64,000 nt of DNA, taken from the NCBI GenBank assembly GCA_947053345.1, contig CAMRSM010000006.1:19370-83369 (forward strand), read 5' to 3'. Under the pieces are notes generated by a model, which saw nothing but the letters and a program-made list of their open reading frames with translations, was not told the origin of the DNA and did no database searches. This document shows, one piece after another, positions 36,381-44,416 of this stretch (its first letter is position 1; the number at the start of each line of letters is the position of its first letter). The stretch comes from an uncultured Lachnospiraceae bacterium (GTDB lineage: Bacteria > Bacillota > Clostridia > Lachnospirales > Lachnospiraceae). A program made the translations under genes and the position numbers.

Positions 36381-36926
36381 TCACCAAGCACCAAGGCATT
36401 TCCCGATCCAGTAAATGAACCCGAATACCCAGCTGCTGATAATTCCGTATAGAATCACGGGACCCGCAATCGTAAATATTTTGCAGCCAACACCATATAC
36501 CCAGCCTTCCTGCTTGAATTCGATTGCCGGGGCTGCGACAGAATTGGCAAAGCCGGTGATCGGCACGACCGTGCCCGCCCCGGCAAAGCAGGCAAGTCTC
36601 TGATACCAATTCAGCCCCGTCGTCAGCACCGAGAGAAAAATCAGGCTGAGCGTTGTGTAGGATGCTGCGACTTCCTTTTCCATCCCGAAGGACCCATACA
36701 TCTGGAGCAGACCCTGTCCGAGTACACAGATCAGGCCGCCGATCAGATATGCCTTGCATATATTTCCGAGCATGCTGCGCTTCGGCGTTATTTTTTTGAC
36801 ATATTGGTTATAAAGTTTTTCCCGTTCCTTCGGATCCTGCTCCCGCATGGTTTCCCCGGCGAGCGCCCTGTCTTCCGGCTTCATATTTTGTTGTATCTCT
36901 TTTACTTTTTGTTCCGGATCTGCCAT
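36381..36926 (-). CDS. spoVAC: stage V sporulation protein AC
   Basis: Membrane component of the SpoVA channel that moves dipicolinic acid into the forespore and out at germination; SpoVAC itself is mechanosensitive in Bacillus. 181 aa. The core (about 45-181) reads KKITPKRSMLGNICKAYLIGG, LACFAGAGTVVPITGFANS, AAPAIEFKQEG and AGPVILYGIISSW. About 30 extra charged residues precede it, so a later start is possible; ATG 36926 lacks an ideally spaced ribosome site. It lies 197 nt after spoVAB. spoVAD and spoVAE do not follow. Confidence 0.92.
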   Translation of the reverse strand: MADPEQKVKEIQQNMKPEDRALAGETMREQDPKEREKLYNQYVKKITPKRSMLGNICKAYLIGGLICVLGQGLLQMYGSFGMEKEVAASYTTLSLIFLSVLTTGLNWYQRLACFAGAGTVVPITGFANSVAAPAIEFKQEGWVYGVGCKIFTIAGPVILYGIISSWVFGFIYWIGKCLGAW

Positions 36927-37123
36927 AAAATGATACCATCTCCCTTCTATTATTAGTGTTCCGCATATCTGCCACCGGCTTTTCCCACGGGGGATTTTTG
37001 TCCGCATCCCTCCCAAAATCCCTTCAGGCACTGTCCGGCGGCATGCCGGTCTTGGTTTTCCATACCACCTGCCACCGCCAGCCGCTCCAACGCAAAGTTC
37101 TTTATCCGCGCCGCGACATGCCG

Positions 37124-37558
37124 TCATCCGTTTAAAAATAAGTCGATAACCGCACCGCACAGCTTACCAAATGCAAAGGTGAGTACAAATGCTGTCAGGC
37201 CGCGGTTCAACTTGATACGCCTTGAAAAGATTGGCACAACATTCAGGAGTTCCGCGAGCGCGATCGAGAGACACCCAACATAAACCCCGGCAAAAAAGCC
37301 GAACACAATTCTCCAGAGTGCCCCGGTGGCAGGCATGATAAGGGACGGCTCAAATAGAAACAATATATTTCCAACCGTTGCCCCAATGACCACCAAATCC
37401 TCGTACAGCAGCACCATGCGGGCACTTTTCGTGCGCGCCGCCATACGGCTGACTACCCCGATCATGGTGACGAACGCAAACATTCCCGCCGCCACCAACG
37501 CCCCGCTGAATATCCCGGCAATAAACAGAAAGGCTTGCGTACACCATTCCCTAAACAT
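37124..37558 (-). CDS. spoVAB: stage V sporulation protein AB
   Basis: 144-aa membrane protein with about four helices, part of the SpoVA apparatus. Family-like stretches: FLFIAGIFSGALVAAGMFAFVT, YEDLVVIGATVGNILFLF, GFFAGVYVGCLSIALAELLNVVPIFSRR. The ATG lies inside the end of spoVAA (8-nt overlap), with GGGAGGG about 11 nt upstream inside spoVAA, showing translational coupling. Confidence 0.9.
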   Translation of the reverse strand: MFREWCTQAFLFIAGIFSGALVAAGMFAFVTMIGVVSRMAARTKSARMVLLYEDLVVIGATVGNILFLFEPSLIMPATGALWRIVFGFFAGVYVGCLSIALAELLNVVPIFSRRIKLNRGLTAFVLTFAFGKLCGAVIDLFLNG

Positions 37559-38183
37559 CGATTGTCTTTCCCTCCCTTGATGCTTCCCGGATGATCGCAT
37601 CATTAACTTCCTGTTCATAAATGCGCAGCTGCACCTGCAGCGGTGTCGGGTCGGAACTCATTTTCAAATGGGAAAAATGGTTAAAGAATATGATGATTCC
37701 GCTCGGCAGGCCGACACAGTACCCAATCTCCAACAACCCGGGACCATCCGCTTCATTCCCTGTGACAATGCGGTAAAGCTTCGCGAAAATATCACTTACA
37801 CTGGCATCCTGATTGAATGTCATGATTGTGAAAGCGGATCCGATGGCCACGGCAAAACACACGAACACAATCTTTACGTATCCGAGCCATTTCTGCTTTT
37901 TTCCGGGCGGCTGGTATTCGATGATGAAATCCGTCTCCCCCGCATTTACGATAAGTGCATCCGGGTGCCGTTTCTGGATCAGTTCGATTACCTTCAGAAC
38001 CGAAAAAATATATTTTTCCTTTGTCTGCTTGTCCGGCACGACAAACAAAACCTCCCTGCCAAGTTCATTGATCAGTTTCTTGTCCGGTCCTGTCATCGTA
38101 ACCGCGTCCTCCAGATAAACTTTCGTGTTGGTAACGATCACATCCTGCTCCGCCTTGATATAGATCACGTGCTCCGCTGCCAT
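37551..38183 (-). CDS. spoVAA: stage V sporulation protein AA
   Basis: 210 aa. A soluble N-terminal domain (about 1-115; HVIYIKAEQDVIVTNTKVYL, QKRHPDALIVNAGETDFIIEY) precedes two membrane helices (WLGYVKIVFVCFAVAIGSAF; PSGIIIFFNHF) and a short cytosolic tail. This is the SpoVAA layout. ATG 38183 is chosen; a GTG at 38192 could also serve. Its 5' end overlaps the small gene at 38165-38380 by 19 nt. Confidence 0.9.
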   Translation of the reverse strand: MAAEHVIYIKAEQDVIVTNTKVYLEDAVTMTGPDKKLINELGREVLFVVPDKQTKEKYIFSVLKVIELIQKRHPDALIVNAGETDFIIEYQPPGKKQKWLGYVKIVFVCFAVAIGSAFTIMTFNQDASVSDIFAKLYRIVTGNEADGPGLLEIGYCVGLPSGIIIFFNHFSHLKMSSDPTPLQVQLRIYEQEVNDAIIREASREGKTIDV

Positions 38184-38380
38184 GCATTCCACGTCCCTTC
38201 CATGCCTTTACAGGAAGGATATCCACCATTTTTTCCACATACCTTCTTCGGCAGTTCCACCCTCACAAAAGTCCCCTCCGGCATCTTGCTGCTTTTGTCC
38301 CGGAAAAAGAGCAGATAACAGCCGGTAATCAACATAAATACAATGACAAAGATTCCTGTAAGCCATATTACTTTTTTCAT
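38165..38380 (-). CDS. small single-pass membrane or lipoprotein at the head of the spoVA operon
   Basis: 71 aa, unknown. The N-terminal helix MKKVIWLTGIFVIVFMLITGC ends in a possible lipobox (LITGC). The rest is short and basic with a KVCGKNGGYPSCKG stretch. AGAGGTG lies 5-6 nt before the ATG, and a CCGCAG-GCGAGT-CTGCGG hairpin precedes it. The overlap with spoVAA and shared direction suggest it is the first gene of the operon and may be sporulation-specific. Coding status is likely but not certain. Confidence 0.6.
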   Translation of the reverse strand: MKKVIWLTGIFVIVFMLITGCYLLFFRDKSSKMPEGTFVRVELPKKVCGKNGGYPSCKGMEGTWNAWQRST

Positions 38381-38483
38381 TTTACACCTCTTTTCTGCCT
38401 GCCGCAGACTCGCCTGCGGTTCATCGTTTTTTATACTTTATCACATGGTTAGTTTTTTCGGAAAACCCGAAAATATGCATAAA

Positions 38484-38573
38484 AAAACTGTTGCAAAAGT
38501 TTCATCCCTGACAGCACCAACAAAGTACCGCGGCAGACCGCTCTTTCAGGAAATTTCATTTTGCAACAGTTTT
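38484..38573 (-). terminator. long-loop terminator-like inverted repeat
   Basis: AAAACTGTTGCAAAA (38484-38498) and TTTTGCAACAGTTTT (38559-38573) are perfect 15-bp arms with 60 nt between. Minus-strand reading gives the stem followed by a T-run just after the gene ending at 38595. The loop itself can fold (CCTGA/TCAGG). Confidence 0.65.
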
Positions 38574-38594
38574 CTATGTTACCATTGTTTGTTA

Positions 38595-40340
38595 CTATTG
38601 TTTTACAACCGTGATCGTTATCTTATATACCGCGGCAGTAAAATTTGTTTTCGATGCCGTGATCTCGATGACATAAGTATTCGCGCCGGTCTCGTTGTAG
38701 GCAGGTGCCACAAACGTGACTCTTCCTCCTGCCACCGACAGGTTCGATGTCGTCGGCAGGGTCGTTGTATGTTTGATCACCGCATCTGTGACCGAATCCT
38801 TCCCCTGTGAAACTCCGAAATTTAACTCGGCATTGCTTCCGGCTACCACGAGCAGCGCCCCACCGGCACCAAGCCCCTGGCCAGCCATGTCAATCTCAAG
38901 CGGTGGCAGCCATGCGGTGGAGACGGAATTTGCCGACGGAAGCCTTGCCGGTATCTCCACACCTTCCTTTGTCTTGGAAGCTTTCATACCGGACTCACGG
39001 ATCAATATCCCCTTTGCATCCCCCTTCGGTGCTGCCACGGTCGGTTTCTTCGCATCCGGCTTTACCGTCTTCCACGATTTCCCGTCATCGGCGGAATAGT
39101 CAAAGTTCCCGCCCACCGCTGTCATCTCGATCCCTTTTTCGACATTCCGGTAAGTCAGGTAGATCGTGGCCGGCACAGAGCCGAGAATCTTGTCTTCGTT
39201 CTGAACCTTTGTCACCTTTGTCGCCGCCGGGATATCCACAAAGATCGGCTGGGATGCTGCCTTAGTCACAACATTGTTCTTTGTCACTGCCGCCGTACGC
39301 GCGATAATCGAAAAACCCTTCACCTCAAGTGCCGCCTTTTTGTCTTCGGCTGTCAAAACACCGCCGATATACGGCACAAACTTGTCAAGAATCTCGGTTG
39401 GGGTCAGTTTTGCCGCCGAATCAACGGATGCCCAATTCCCTTCCTTACCCTGGGCAAAGACCTTGAATTCAACCCCTTTTGGAATGCTGACAATCCCCTT
39501 GACATAATCAATCGTCACCTTCGGCGCTTTTGCCGCCGCCGGAATTTTTATCTTTGCTTCCACGCCGGCAGGTGTCGTCGCCGTCGCTCTCTCGCGGACA
39601 AGCAATGTCGTCCCGGCGATTGCCGATGTCGTGCCGTTGTAGTTTTTCAGACTGTTCCATTTTGAGCCGTAAAGTGTCTTGTATTCATATTTGTCAAGCT
39701 GTACCGGGGTTAAGACTGTGTCCTTCTTATCAATTTTTGCCGTAAATACTCCGCCGGCATACTTGATGCTCGGCTTTTTCGGCTGTGGGTTGATCTGGAG
39801 CTGCGTCGTGTTTGCAGGGTTCGAGTCCCCGTAAATCCGGATGTTCTGCTCGCTTGTAGCTTTTAGGAAGGACAGGTCAACCCGGATACCTTTCTGCACG
39901 GATGACTTTGTAAGCTCTACCAGATCGTACACATATTGGTTTCCCACGGAAGTGGAAGTAACCTTTCCTGTTTTGTCCTTCTTTACCTTCAAAACTTCAA
40001 GCACGATATATTTATCTTTCGCCCCCACTGCCAGCCACGCGGAATAATCCGCATAGTCCATGAGGACGATCGGGTTTCCTGCGGAAACACTTGGATATGG
40101 GCTCGGTGTGGGGGTCGTTGTGCCTGCCTGCGGCGCACTCCCTGCCTCCGCCTGTACAATATCCAAATCCGCCGATGACATTCCCGGTGCCGCACACGGC
40201 TGCGGGATGACCATCCCCTCCATACCGGCATCCTGTGCCACGGCGTTTTCCGCCGCCATAGCGGAAAACGCTGCGGCACCTCCCGCGCATACAGCCCAAA
40301 AAATAAAAAACGATGTTATAACCTTTTGGTAAACTTTCAT
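38595..40340 (-). CDS. secreted protein with Ig-like repeats, unknown
   Basis: 581 aa. A signal peptide (VITSFFIFWAVCAGGAAAFSAMA) is followed by a Ser/Thr/Pro spacer (about 70-85) and several related beta-rich units of roughly 110-130 residues. Each ends in a pattern like VRERA...A.IKIPAA.KAPKV, IARTAAV...VDIPAATKVTK or IRESGMK...VEIPARLPS. The last 90 residues (from about 490) form a different beta domain. There is no sortase motif or membrane anchor. GAGAGG lies just before the ATG. It follows the flagellar genes on the same strand but has no flagellar homology. A surface or adhesive role is inferred only from its build. Confidence 0.65.
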   Translation of the reverse strand: MKVYQKVITSFFIFWAVCAGGAAAFSAMAAENAVAQDAGMEGMVIPQPCAAPGMSSADLDIVQAEAGSAPQAGTTTPTPSPYPSVSAGNPIVLMDYADYSAWLAVGAKDKYIVLEVLKVKKDKTGKVTSTSVGNQYVYDLVELTKSSVQKGIRVDLSFLKATSEQNIRIYGDSNPANTTQLQINPQPKKPSIKYAGGVFTAKIDKKDTVLTPVQLDKYEYKTLYGSKWNSLKNYNGTTSAIAGTTLLVRERATATTPAGVEAKIKIPAAAKAPKVTIDYVKGIVSIPKGVEFKVFAQGKEGNWASVDSAAKLTPTEILDKFVPYIGGVLTAEDKKAALEVKGFSIIARTAAVTKNNVVTKAASQPIFVDIPAATKVTKVQNEDKILGSVPATIYLTYRNVEKGIEMTAVGGNFDYSADDGKSWKTVKPDAKKPTVAAPKGDAKGILIRESGMKASKTKEGVEIPARLPSANSVSTAWLPPLEIDMAGQGLGAGGALLVVAGSNAELNFGVSQGKDSVTDAVIKHTTTLPTTSNLSVAGGRVTFVAPAYNETGANTYVIEITASKTNFTAAVYKITITVVKQ

Positions 40341-40404
40341 TTTTTCCTCTCATTCTGCCTGAAATCAGCATATAAAACCTGCGGATCGCTCCTTGCTTTC
40401 CATA

Positions 40405-40896
40405 TCAGCTCTTCTTATCCATAAAATAGGCATCCGCCTTCCCACCGGAAGACATTGCTTTATAGTAGTTGGATACGGTTCGGTTGCTGACATTGAAATT
40501 CTTGATCTGCTGTCTTCTGTTATTGAAATACACTTCCAGTTTGACTTTATTTTTTTGTTCCACTGCCTGGATGCGCATCGCTTTCTGTGTAACTTCCCCG
40601 ATCAGGTGCTGCATATCCTCCACCTGTGCGCGGTAACGCCCCTTGTTCGCGATCACCTCGTCTTTAATCCGAGCAAAGATCTGCTCAAACCCCTGGTCAT
40701 ACTGGGAAATTTTCTCAATCAGCCCCCCCTTCCGCTCCAAGGTTCCGTCAAACGCTTCCTCCGAAAACGGATCAGTATCAAGAATCGCTTCCTGCTCCCT
40801 CGTTTCTTTATAGATTTCCGTCAGAACCTCATCCTTGCATACAAGGCATTTCCGCAGCATCTCAAGCTGCGTCAAAACCGGATCTCCTGCTTCCAT
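40405..40896 (-). CDS. probable flagellar chaperone, FliT-like
   Basis: 163-aa, wholly helical, charged protein without signal peptide or membrane segment. It has heptad-like stretches (LEMLRKCLVCKDEVLTEIYKE; IGEVTQKAMRIQAVEQKNKVKLEVYF). It lies directly after fliD-fliS, the usual place of FliT-type export chaperones in Firmicutes, and ends FNVSNRTVSNYYKAM, a pattern also common in such proteins. GGGAGGG precedes the ATG. The assignment rests mainly on context; the family is too divergent for certainty. Confidence 0.5.
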   Translation of the reverse strand: MEAGDPVLTQLEMLRKCLVCKDEVLTEIYKETREQEAILDTDPFSEEAFDGTLERKGGLIEKISQYDQGFEQIFARIKDEVIANKGRYRAQVEDMQHLIGEVTQKAMRIQAVEQKNKVKLEVYFNNRRQQIKNFNVSNRTVSNYYKAMSSGGKADAYFMDKKS

Positions 40897-40993
40897 TATC
40901 TTGCCCTCCCTTCCTTTATGGTATCAAACCTTTCTCCTGCCCGCACATATCTTGCACAACAATCACAGGCACAAATCTTCGGGTTGATTATAG

Positions 40994-41026
40994 CAGAAAA
41001 AGGCCTTTGTTAAAAGCCTTTTTCTG
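40994..41026 (-). terminator. terminator after fliS
   Basis: CAGAAAAAGGC (40994-41004) pairs with GCCTTTTTCTG (41016-41026). It lies 15 nt after fliS, between fliS and the FliT-like gene, so the latter may be expressed separately or by readthrough. Confidence 0.75.
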
Positions 41027-41040
41027 TTTTTACTATTTTA

Positions 41041-41427
41041 TTATTTTACATACATTTTATTGGCACGCATAACCTCTTTCCAAGTGTCGCGCATATCGCG
41101 GATATAGTTCAGGGCATCCTCGACAATATCCTTGTCCTTCTTGATATTCGCTTCCACCAGTCTTCGGTATATGTAATCATAGATGAGCTCGAAATCCTTT
41201 GCAACCGGATATTTGAAATCCAAAGTCCCCCGGAACTCCATGATAATCTTCTGTGCTTTTAAAAGGTTCTCATTTGCCTTGCTGATATCGTGGTCCTCAA
41301 TCGCGTAGATTGCCTTATTGCAAAACTTGATGGCTCCTTCATACAGCATCAGTGTCAATTCCGCAGGTGAAGCAGTGTTCACCTTAATCCCCTGATAAGC
41401 TGCCGCAACGTTTGTATTTGGTGTCAT
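41041..41427 (-). CDS. fliS: flagellar export chaperone FliS
   Basis: 128-aa cytosolic four-helix protein that binds the flagellin C-terminus and keeps it unfolded for export. Seen: AAAYQGIKVNTASPAELTLMLYEGAIKFCNKA, typical of FliS N-termini, then FEFRGTLD-like MEFRGTLDFKYPVAKDFELIYDYIYRRL. A ribosome site AAGGAGG lies before the ATG. It lies downstream of fliD with a 42-nt gap. Confidence 0.95.
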   Translation of the reverse strand: MTPNTNVAAAYQGIKVNTASPAELTLMLYEGAIKFCNKAIYAIEDHDISKANENLLKAQKIIMEFRGTLDFKYPVAKDFELIYDYIYRRLVEANIKKDKDIVEDALNYIRDMRDTWKEVMRANKMYVK

Positions 41428-41469
41428 AACATAACCTCCTTGTCCTTGTTATCACTGCATCCGACCAAA

Positions 41470-43023
41470 TCACATGGAACCACCAAACAAAGAAGTTATG
41501 GAACCCGACTGTGAATTCAGCTTGGAAAGAGCTTTCTCCATCGCGGTGAACTGCTTGTAGTAGCGGTCTTCCATCGCGGAGAGCTTATCTTCCATCGTGG
41601 TTAACTCTTTCTTGTATTTGGTAAGGTCTGTCTTCATCTTCTTGTCTTCATAGACCGTGAGCGCACTGCTGTTCGTCGTGGACTTCATCTTATCCCCGAA
41701 AGTTGTGTACAGCTTGCTGGCCAGATCGGTGATGATCGTCATGACCATATCCGGATCTTCCTCGATCGCCGCCATAAGCTTATCTTCCTTGCCGGCCATC
41801 GTATCGTCTTCGGCATCCCCGCTGATATGGAGCTTGCCCTTTTCCTTATAGTCCGTCGTCGTGATCCCGAGGGAGGAAAGGGAATACTTCTGGCCGTTAT
41901 AGTCCACCGTGCCCGCCATCGTCATCTTCATGGCGCTCATCAGGGAATTCACCGTGCTGTCACGGCGGAGCAGGGAATCCTTGATCTTCTTTTCCCACTT
42001 CTCGATATCCTCATCGTTCATCGCCTCACGCTGCTCGCTCGTGAGCGGCTCATAACCGTAAGACGAATCTGCATAATAAGAATCGTTCAATTCTTTTAAA
42101 AGATCGTTGTAATCTTTGATAAAGGACTTTACCATATCATAAACTGCCTGATTGTCCTTTGTCACATTGATCGCGATATACTCATTGGCTGTCCCCTTGG
42201 TCACCGCATTCAGCTCCAAGGTCAGGCCGTTCGCGACAACGGTATTGTCATTGCTCGTCAGCATCGCCCCGTCTAACTCAACGACACTGTCGCTCGCCGC
42301 CTTCAACGAAAAACCGCTGACTTCTTTGCCGTCATTGTAGGTCACCGTGCCGTCATCGTTCTTCTTGTAGGTCACTTCGCCGAGACCAAGCTTTTGGAGC
42401 GCGTCACCCGATGTGGCAGTGAGGCTGAACGCATAGTCCGCACCGCTGTCCTCCGCCGTCAGGAAGAAACGCTTCTGCGCCGTGTCATAATTTGCATTCA
42501 GACCCGCATCCTTGCACGCCGTAAGAAAATCATTCACGGTTGTCTCGTCGGTCACGTCGAGGCTGATGTTCTTGCTGCCGGACCCGATCTTGATCGTTGT
42601 ACCTTTCCCGACACCAAGCTGCGACAACTTCGTGGAGCCGGAAACCGCCACCGTCTCACCCGCGTCGTTCTTCACCGACCCAAGCTTGCTTCCCGTCACA
42701 ACCTGCGAACTCGCCAGACGGTCCACACGCACCTGATGCGTGCCGATCACCGCGTCACCATTTGCCGTCGCCTTCACTTTCGTCTCGTCCGCCGAGGAAA
42801 CCTTCTTTGTCTGGAAGCTTCCCTGCAGCCTCGTCTTGGAGAGCGAGCCGGTATAAAAGTCGTAAAGCTTTTTGTTCAATGCCTGCCACTTTTCCGTCTT
42901 CCACTCATGTTTCGTGATCTTATTTTCAATTTTGGTCTTTTTCTGGCTCTGTGCCGCCATCAATTCCTTGATGATGCTTTCGGTATCAAGACCGGATACC
43001 ATACCTGACATTCTAATTGGCAT
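41470..43023 (-). CDS. fliD: flagellar filament cap protein FliD (HAP2)
   Basis: 517 aa. Forms the cap at the filament tip under which flagellin folds. N-terminal RMSGMVSGLDTESIIKELMAAQSQKKTKIENK and C-terminal coiled coil (LTKYKKELTTMEDKLSAMEDRYYKQFTAMEKALSKLNSQ) are family marks; the middle carries the variable outer domains. The ATG follows GAGAGGGAATT, itself preceded by a GCCGC-GTGAA-GCGGC hairpin. It lies after flaG. Confidence 0.95.
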   Translation of the reverse strand: MPIRMSGMVSGLDTESIIKELMAAQSQKKTKIENKITKHEWKTEKWQALNKKLYDFYTGSLSKTRLQGSFQTKKVSSADETKVKATANGDAVIGTHQVRVDRLASSQVVTGSKLGSVKNDAGETVAVSGSTKLSQLGVGKGTTIKIGSGSKNISLDVTDETTVNDFLTACKDAGLNANYDTAQKRFFLTAEDSGADYAFSLTATSGDALQKLGLGEVTYKKNDDGTVTYNDGKEVSGFSLKAASDSVVELDGAMLTSNDNTVVANGLTLELNAVTKGTANEYIAINVTKDNQAVYDMVKSFIKDYNDLLKELNDSYYADSSYGYEPLTSEQREAMNDEDIEKWEKKIKDSLLRRDSTVNSLMSAMKMTMAGTVDYNGQKYSLSSLGITTTDYKEKGKLHISGDAEDDTMAGKEDKLMAAIEEDPDMVMTIITDLASKLYTTFGDKMKSTTNSSALTVYEDKKMKTDLTKYKKELTTMEDKLSAMEDRYYKQFTAMEKALSKLNSQSGSITSLFGGSM

Positions 43024-43067
43024 AATTCCCTCTCATTCTGCCGCTTCACGCGGCCTCCCCTGCGGTC

Positions 43068-43490
43068 TTATCTGTGCTCGTCAACAATGATGCCTGCCAA
43101 CTCCCACATCTTCTCGACCATTTCAAGCGTCTCCTCCGGCGGGATTTCCCGGATTACCTCATCCGTCTCCTTATCCATGACTTTGATGGAAATACGCCCC
43201 GTCGCCTCATGGTAGGAAAACTCGCACTTCGTGCTCGCATGTTTCTGCTTAAGACGGTTATTTGCCTGATTGACGGCATCTTTCACACGGTTCGCATTCT
43301 TTTCCGAATCCTTCCCCTGCTCCGATGTGCCATTTCCGGTTTCGCTTCCATTCGTCACCGGAACCGGCTGGGTCTCGACCACCGGTGCCCTATCTACATT
43401 TGTCTTTACCGGCTCTGCCTTCGCCGTTCTTTCTACAGGCTGTTTTGCTGCCTCATAAGTGGCAACGGAACTGATTGCTGAAATTGCCAT
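43068..43490 (-). CDS. flaG: FlaG family protein
   Basis: 140 aa. The first 75 residues are variable and Thr/Pro/Glu-rich. The C-terminal domain (about 76-140; VNQANNRLKQKHASTKCEFSYHEATGRISIKVMDKETDEVIREIPPEE) is the FlaG fold, linked to filament length control. GGGAGG lies before ATG 43490. It is preceded by a sigma-28 promoter and followed by fliD. Confidence 0.93.
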   Translation of the reverse strand: MAISAISSVATYEAAKQPVERTAKAEPVKTNVDRAPVVETQPVPVTNGSETGNGTSEQGKDSEKNANRVKDAVNQANNRLKQKHASTKCEFSYHEATGRISIKVMDKETDEVIREIPPEETLEMVEKMWELAGIIVDEHR

Positions 43491-43571
43491 AACTGCACCT
43501 CCCTGTGATTCTGTTTTTATCATTCCAACTTCTCTGCCTTTTTCCCGTCTGGCATTTTATTTTCTGCTTAT

Positions 43572-43599
43572 TTATCGGCGTTTTCCGCTGATTTATTTA
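43572..43599 (-). promoter_or_regulatory. sigma-28 (SigD) promoter of flaG-fliD-fliS
   Basis: Minus strand: -10 GCCGATAA (43579-43572) and -35 TAAA (43599-43596) with a 16-nt spacer, one longer than the usual 15. It lies about 80 nt before flaG. Confidence 0.7.
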
Positions 43600-43640
43600 G
43601 GGTTTTTCATATTTTTTTCGAATGTTTTTCAAATTCCGCC

Positions 43641-43674
43641 AGAAAGAAAGCCGCGGGTGCGCGGCTCTCTTTCT
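43641..43674 (-). terminator. hairpin after csrA
   Basis: AGAAAGAAAGCCGC (43641-43654) pairs with GCGGCTCTCTTTCT (43661-43674) around GGGTGC, immediately after the csrA stop. The following minus-strand sequence is only weakly T-rich. Confidence 0.6.
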
Positions 43675-43676
43675 GC

Positions 43677-43895
43677 TTAAAACAACTGCTCCAACACCTG
43701 CGCCGAGATTCCCTCGCCCGCCGCCTCCCGGTTTGACTGCTGTATCTGAAGGTACAGCTCCCTGCGGTAGATCGGGACACTCTTCGGCGCGTTCACACCG
43801 ATCTTTACCTGATCTCCCTTGATCTCCAAAACCGTGATCTCAATATCGTTTCCAAGCATGATGGACTCGTTTACTTTTCTTGAAAGGGCTAACAT
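43677..43895 (-). CDS. csrA: carbon storage regulator CsrA, translational repressor
   Basis: 72-aa RNA-binding dimer that represses translation of flagellin and other mRNAs by covering GGA motifs at ribosome sites. Sequence [47 protein letters not shown] is the complete CsrA fold with the conserved Arg residues. It overlaps fliW by 7 nt, matching the known FliW-CsrA-flagellin feedback in Firmicutes, where FliW binds and inhibits CsrA. Confidence 0.97.
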   Translation of the reverse strand: MLALSRKVNESIMLGNDIEITVLEIKGDQVKIGVNAPKSVPIYRRELYLQIQQSNREAAGEGISAQVLEQLF

Positions 43896-44362
43896 GTTTT
43901 CCCCTCCTTTTCCTGCTTCGCCTTGGCAAAACGCTCATAGACCGGGTATCTTACACTGTAGTCATGGTTTTCCGCGACTACCTGGCACCCCTTTCTCGTA
44001 TCCGCATTGATCACGATCGGTGCCTTTAGGTTTGCGGTCATCTTTGTCAGATCTTTCGGCACTGTGAGCGTGACAAAGATCACTTGGTTCTCCTCGTTAA
44101 GCTCCCCGATCCCGGCAAGCAGTTCATCCTCAACGACCGGATTGTAGTCTTCCTTCACAAACAGCGGGCTGATGACAGGCAATGCCAGCTCCGGCTCATC
44201 AAGGCTCTGCAGCCAGGAGATCACCGGGCGCTCCCCGGACTCGTTATTATACAGGATCGTGTACCGCGTGCAGTTCTCAAATCCCAAAATACCGTTCTCA
44301 AATGTCAAAACCTTATCCTCGGCAAGGTCAATCTCACCGAAATGTTTTGTTTTTACGACCAT
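43889..44362 (-). CDS. fliW: flagellar assembly factor FliW, CsrA antagonist
   Basis: 157 aa. FliW binds either flagellin or CsrA and so couples flagellin level to its translation. Marks: [35 protein letters not shown] near the N-terminus and the [18 protein letters not shown] stretch. The ribosome site GAGGAAAAG precedes the ATG. It lies 54 nt after flgL and overlaps csrA. Confidence 0.96.
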   Translation of the reverse strand: MVVKTKHFGEIDLAEDKVLTFENGILGFENCTRYTILYNNESGERPVISWLQSLDEPELALPVISPLFVKEDYNPVVEDELLAGIGELNEENQVIFVTLTVPKDLTKMTANLKAPIVINADTRKGCQVVAENHDYSVRYPVYERFAKAKQEKEGKTC

Positions 44363-44416
44363 CTTTTCCTCACATTCTGCCGTCGTAGGCCCAAAGGGAA
44401 AACCCCCGCAAAGTTT

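Noticed and set aside
43889..43895. Frameshift joining fliW and csrA
   Set aside because: Both proteins are full length with normal ends; the 7-nt overlap is ordinary coupling.
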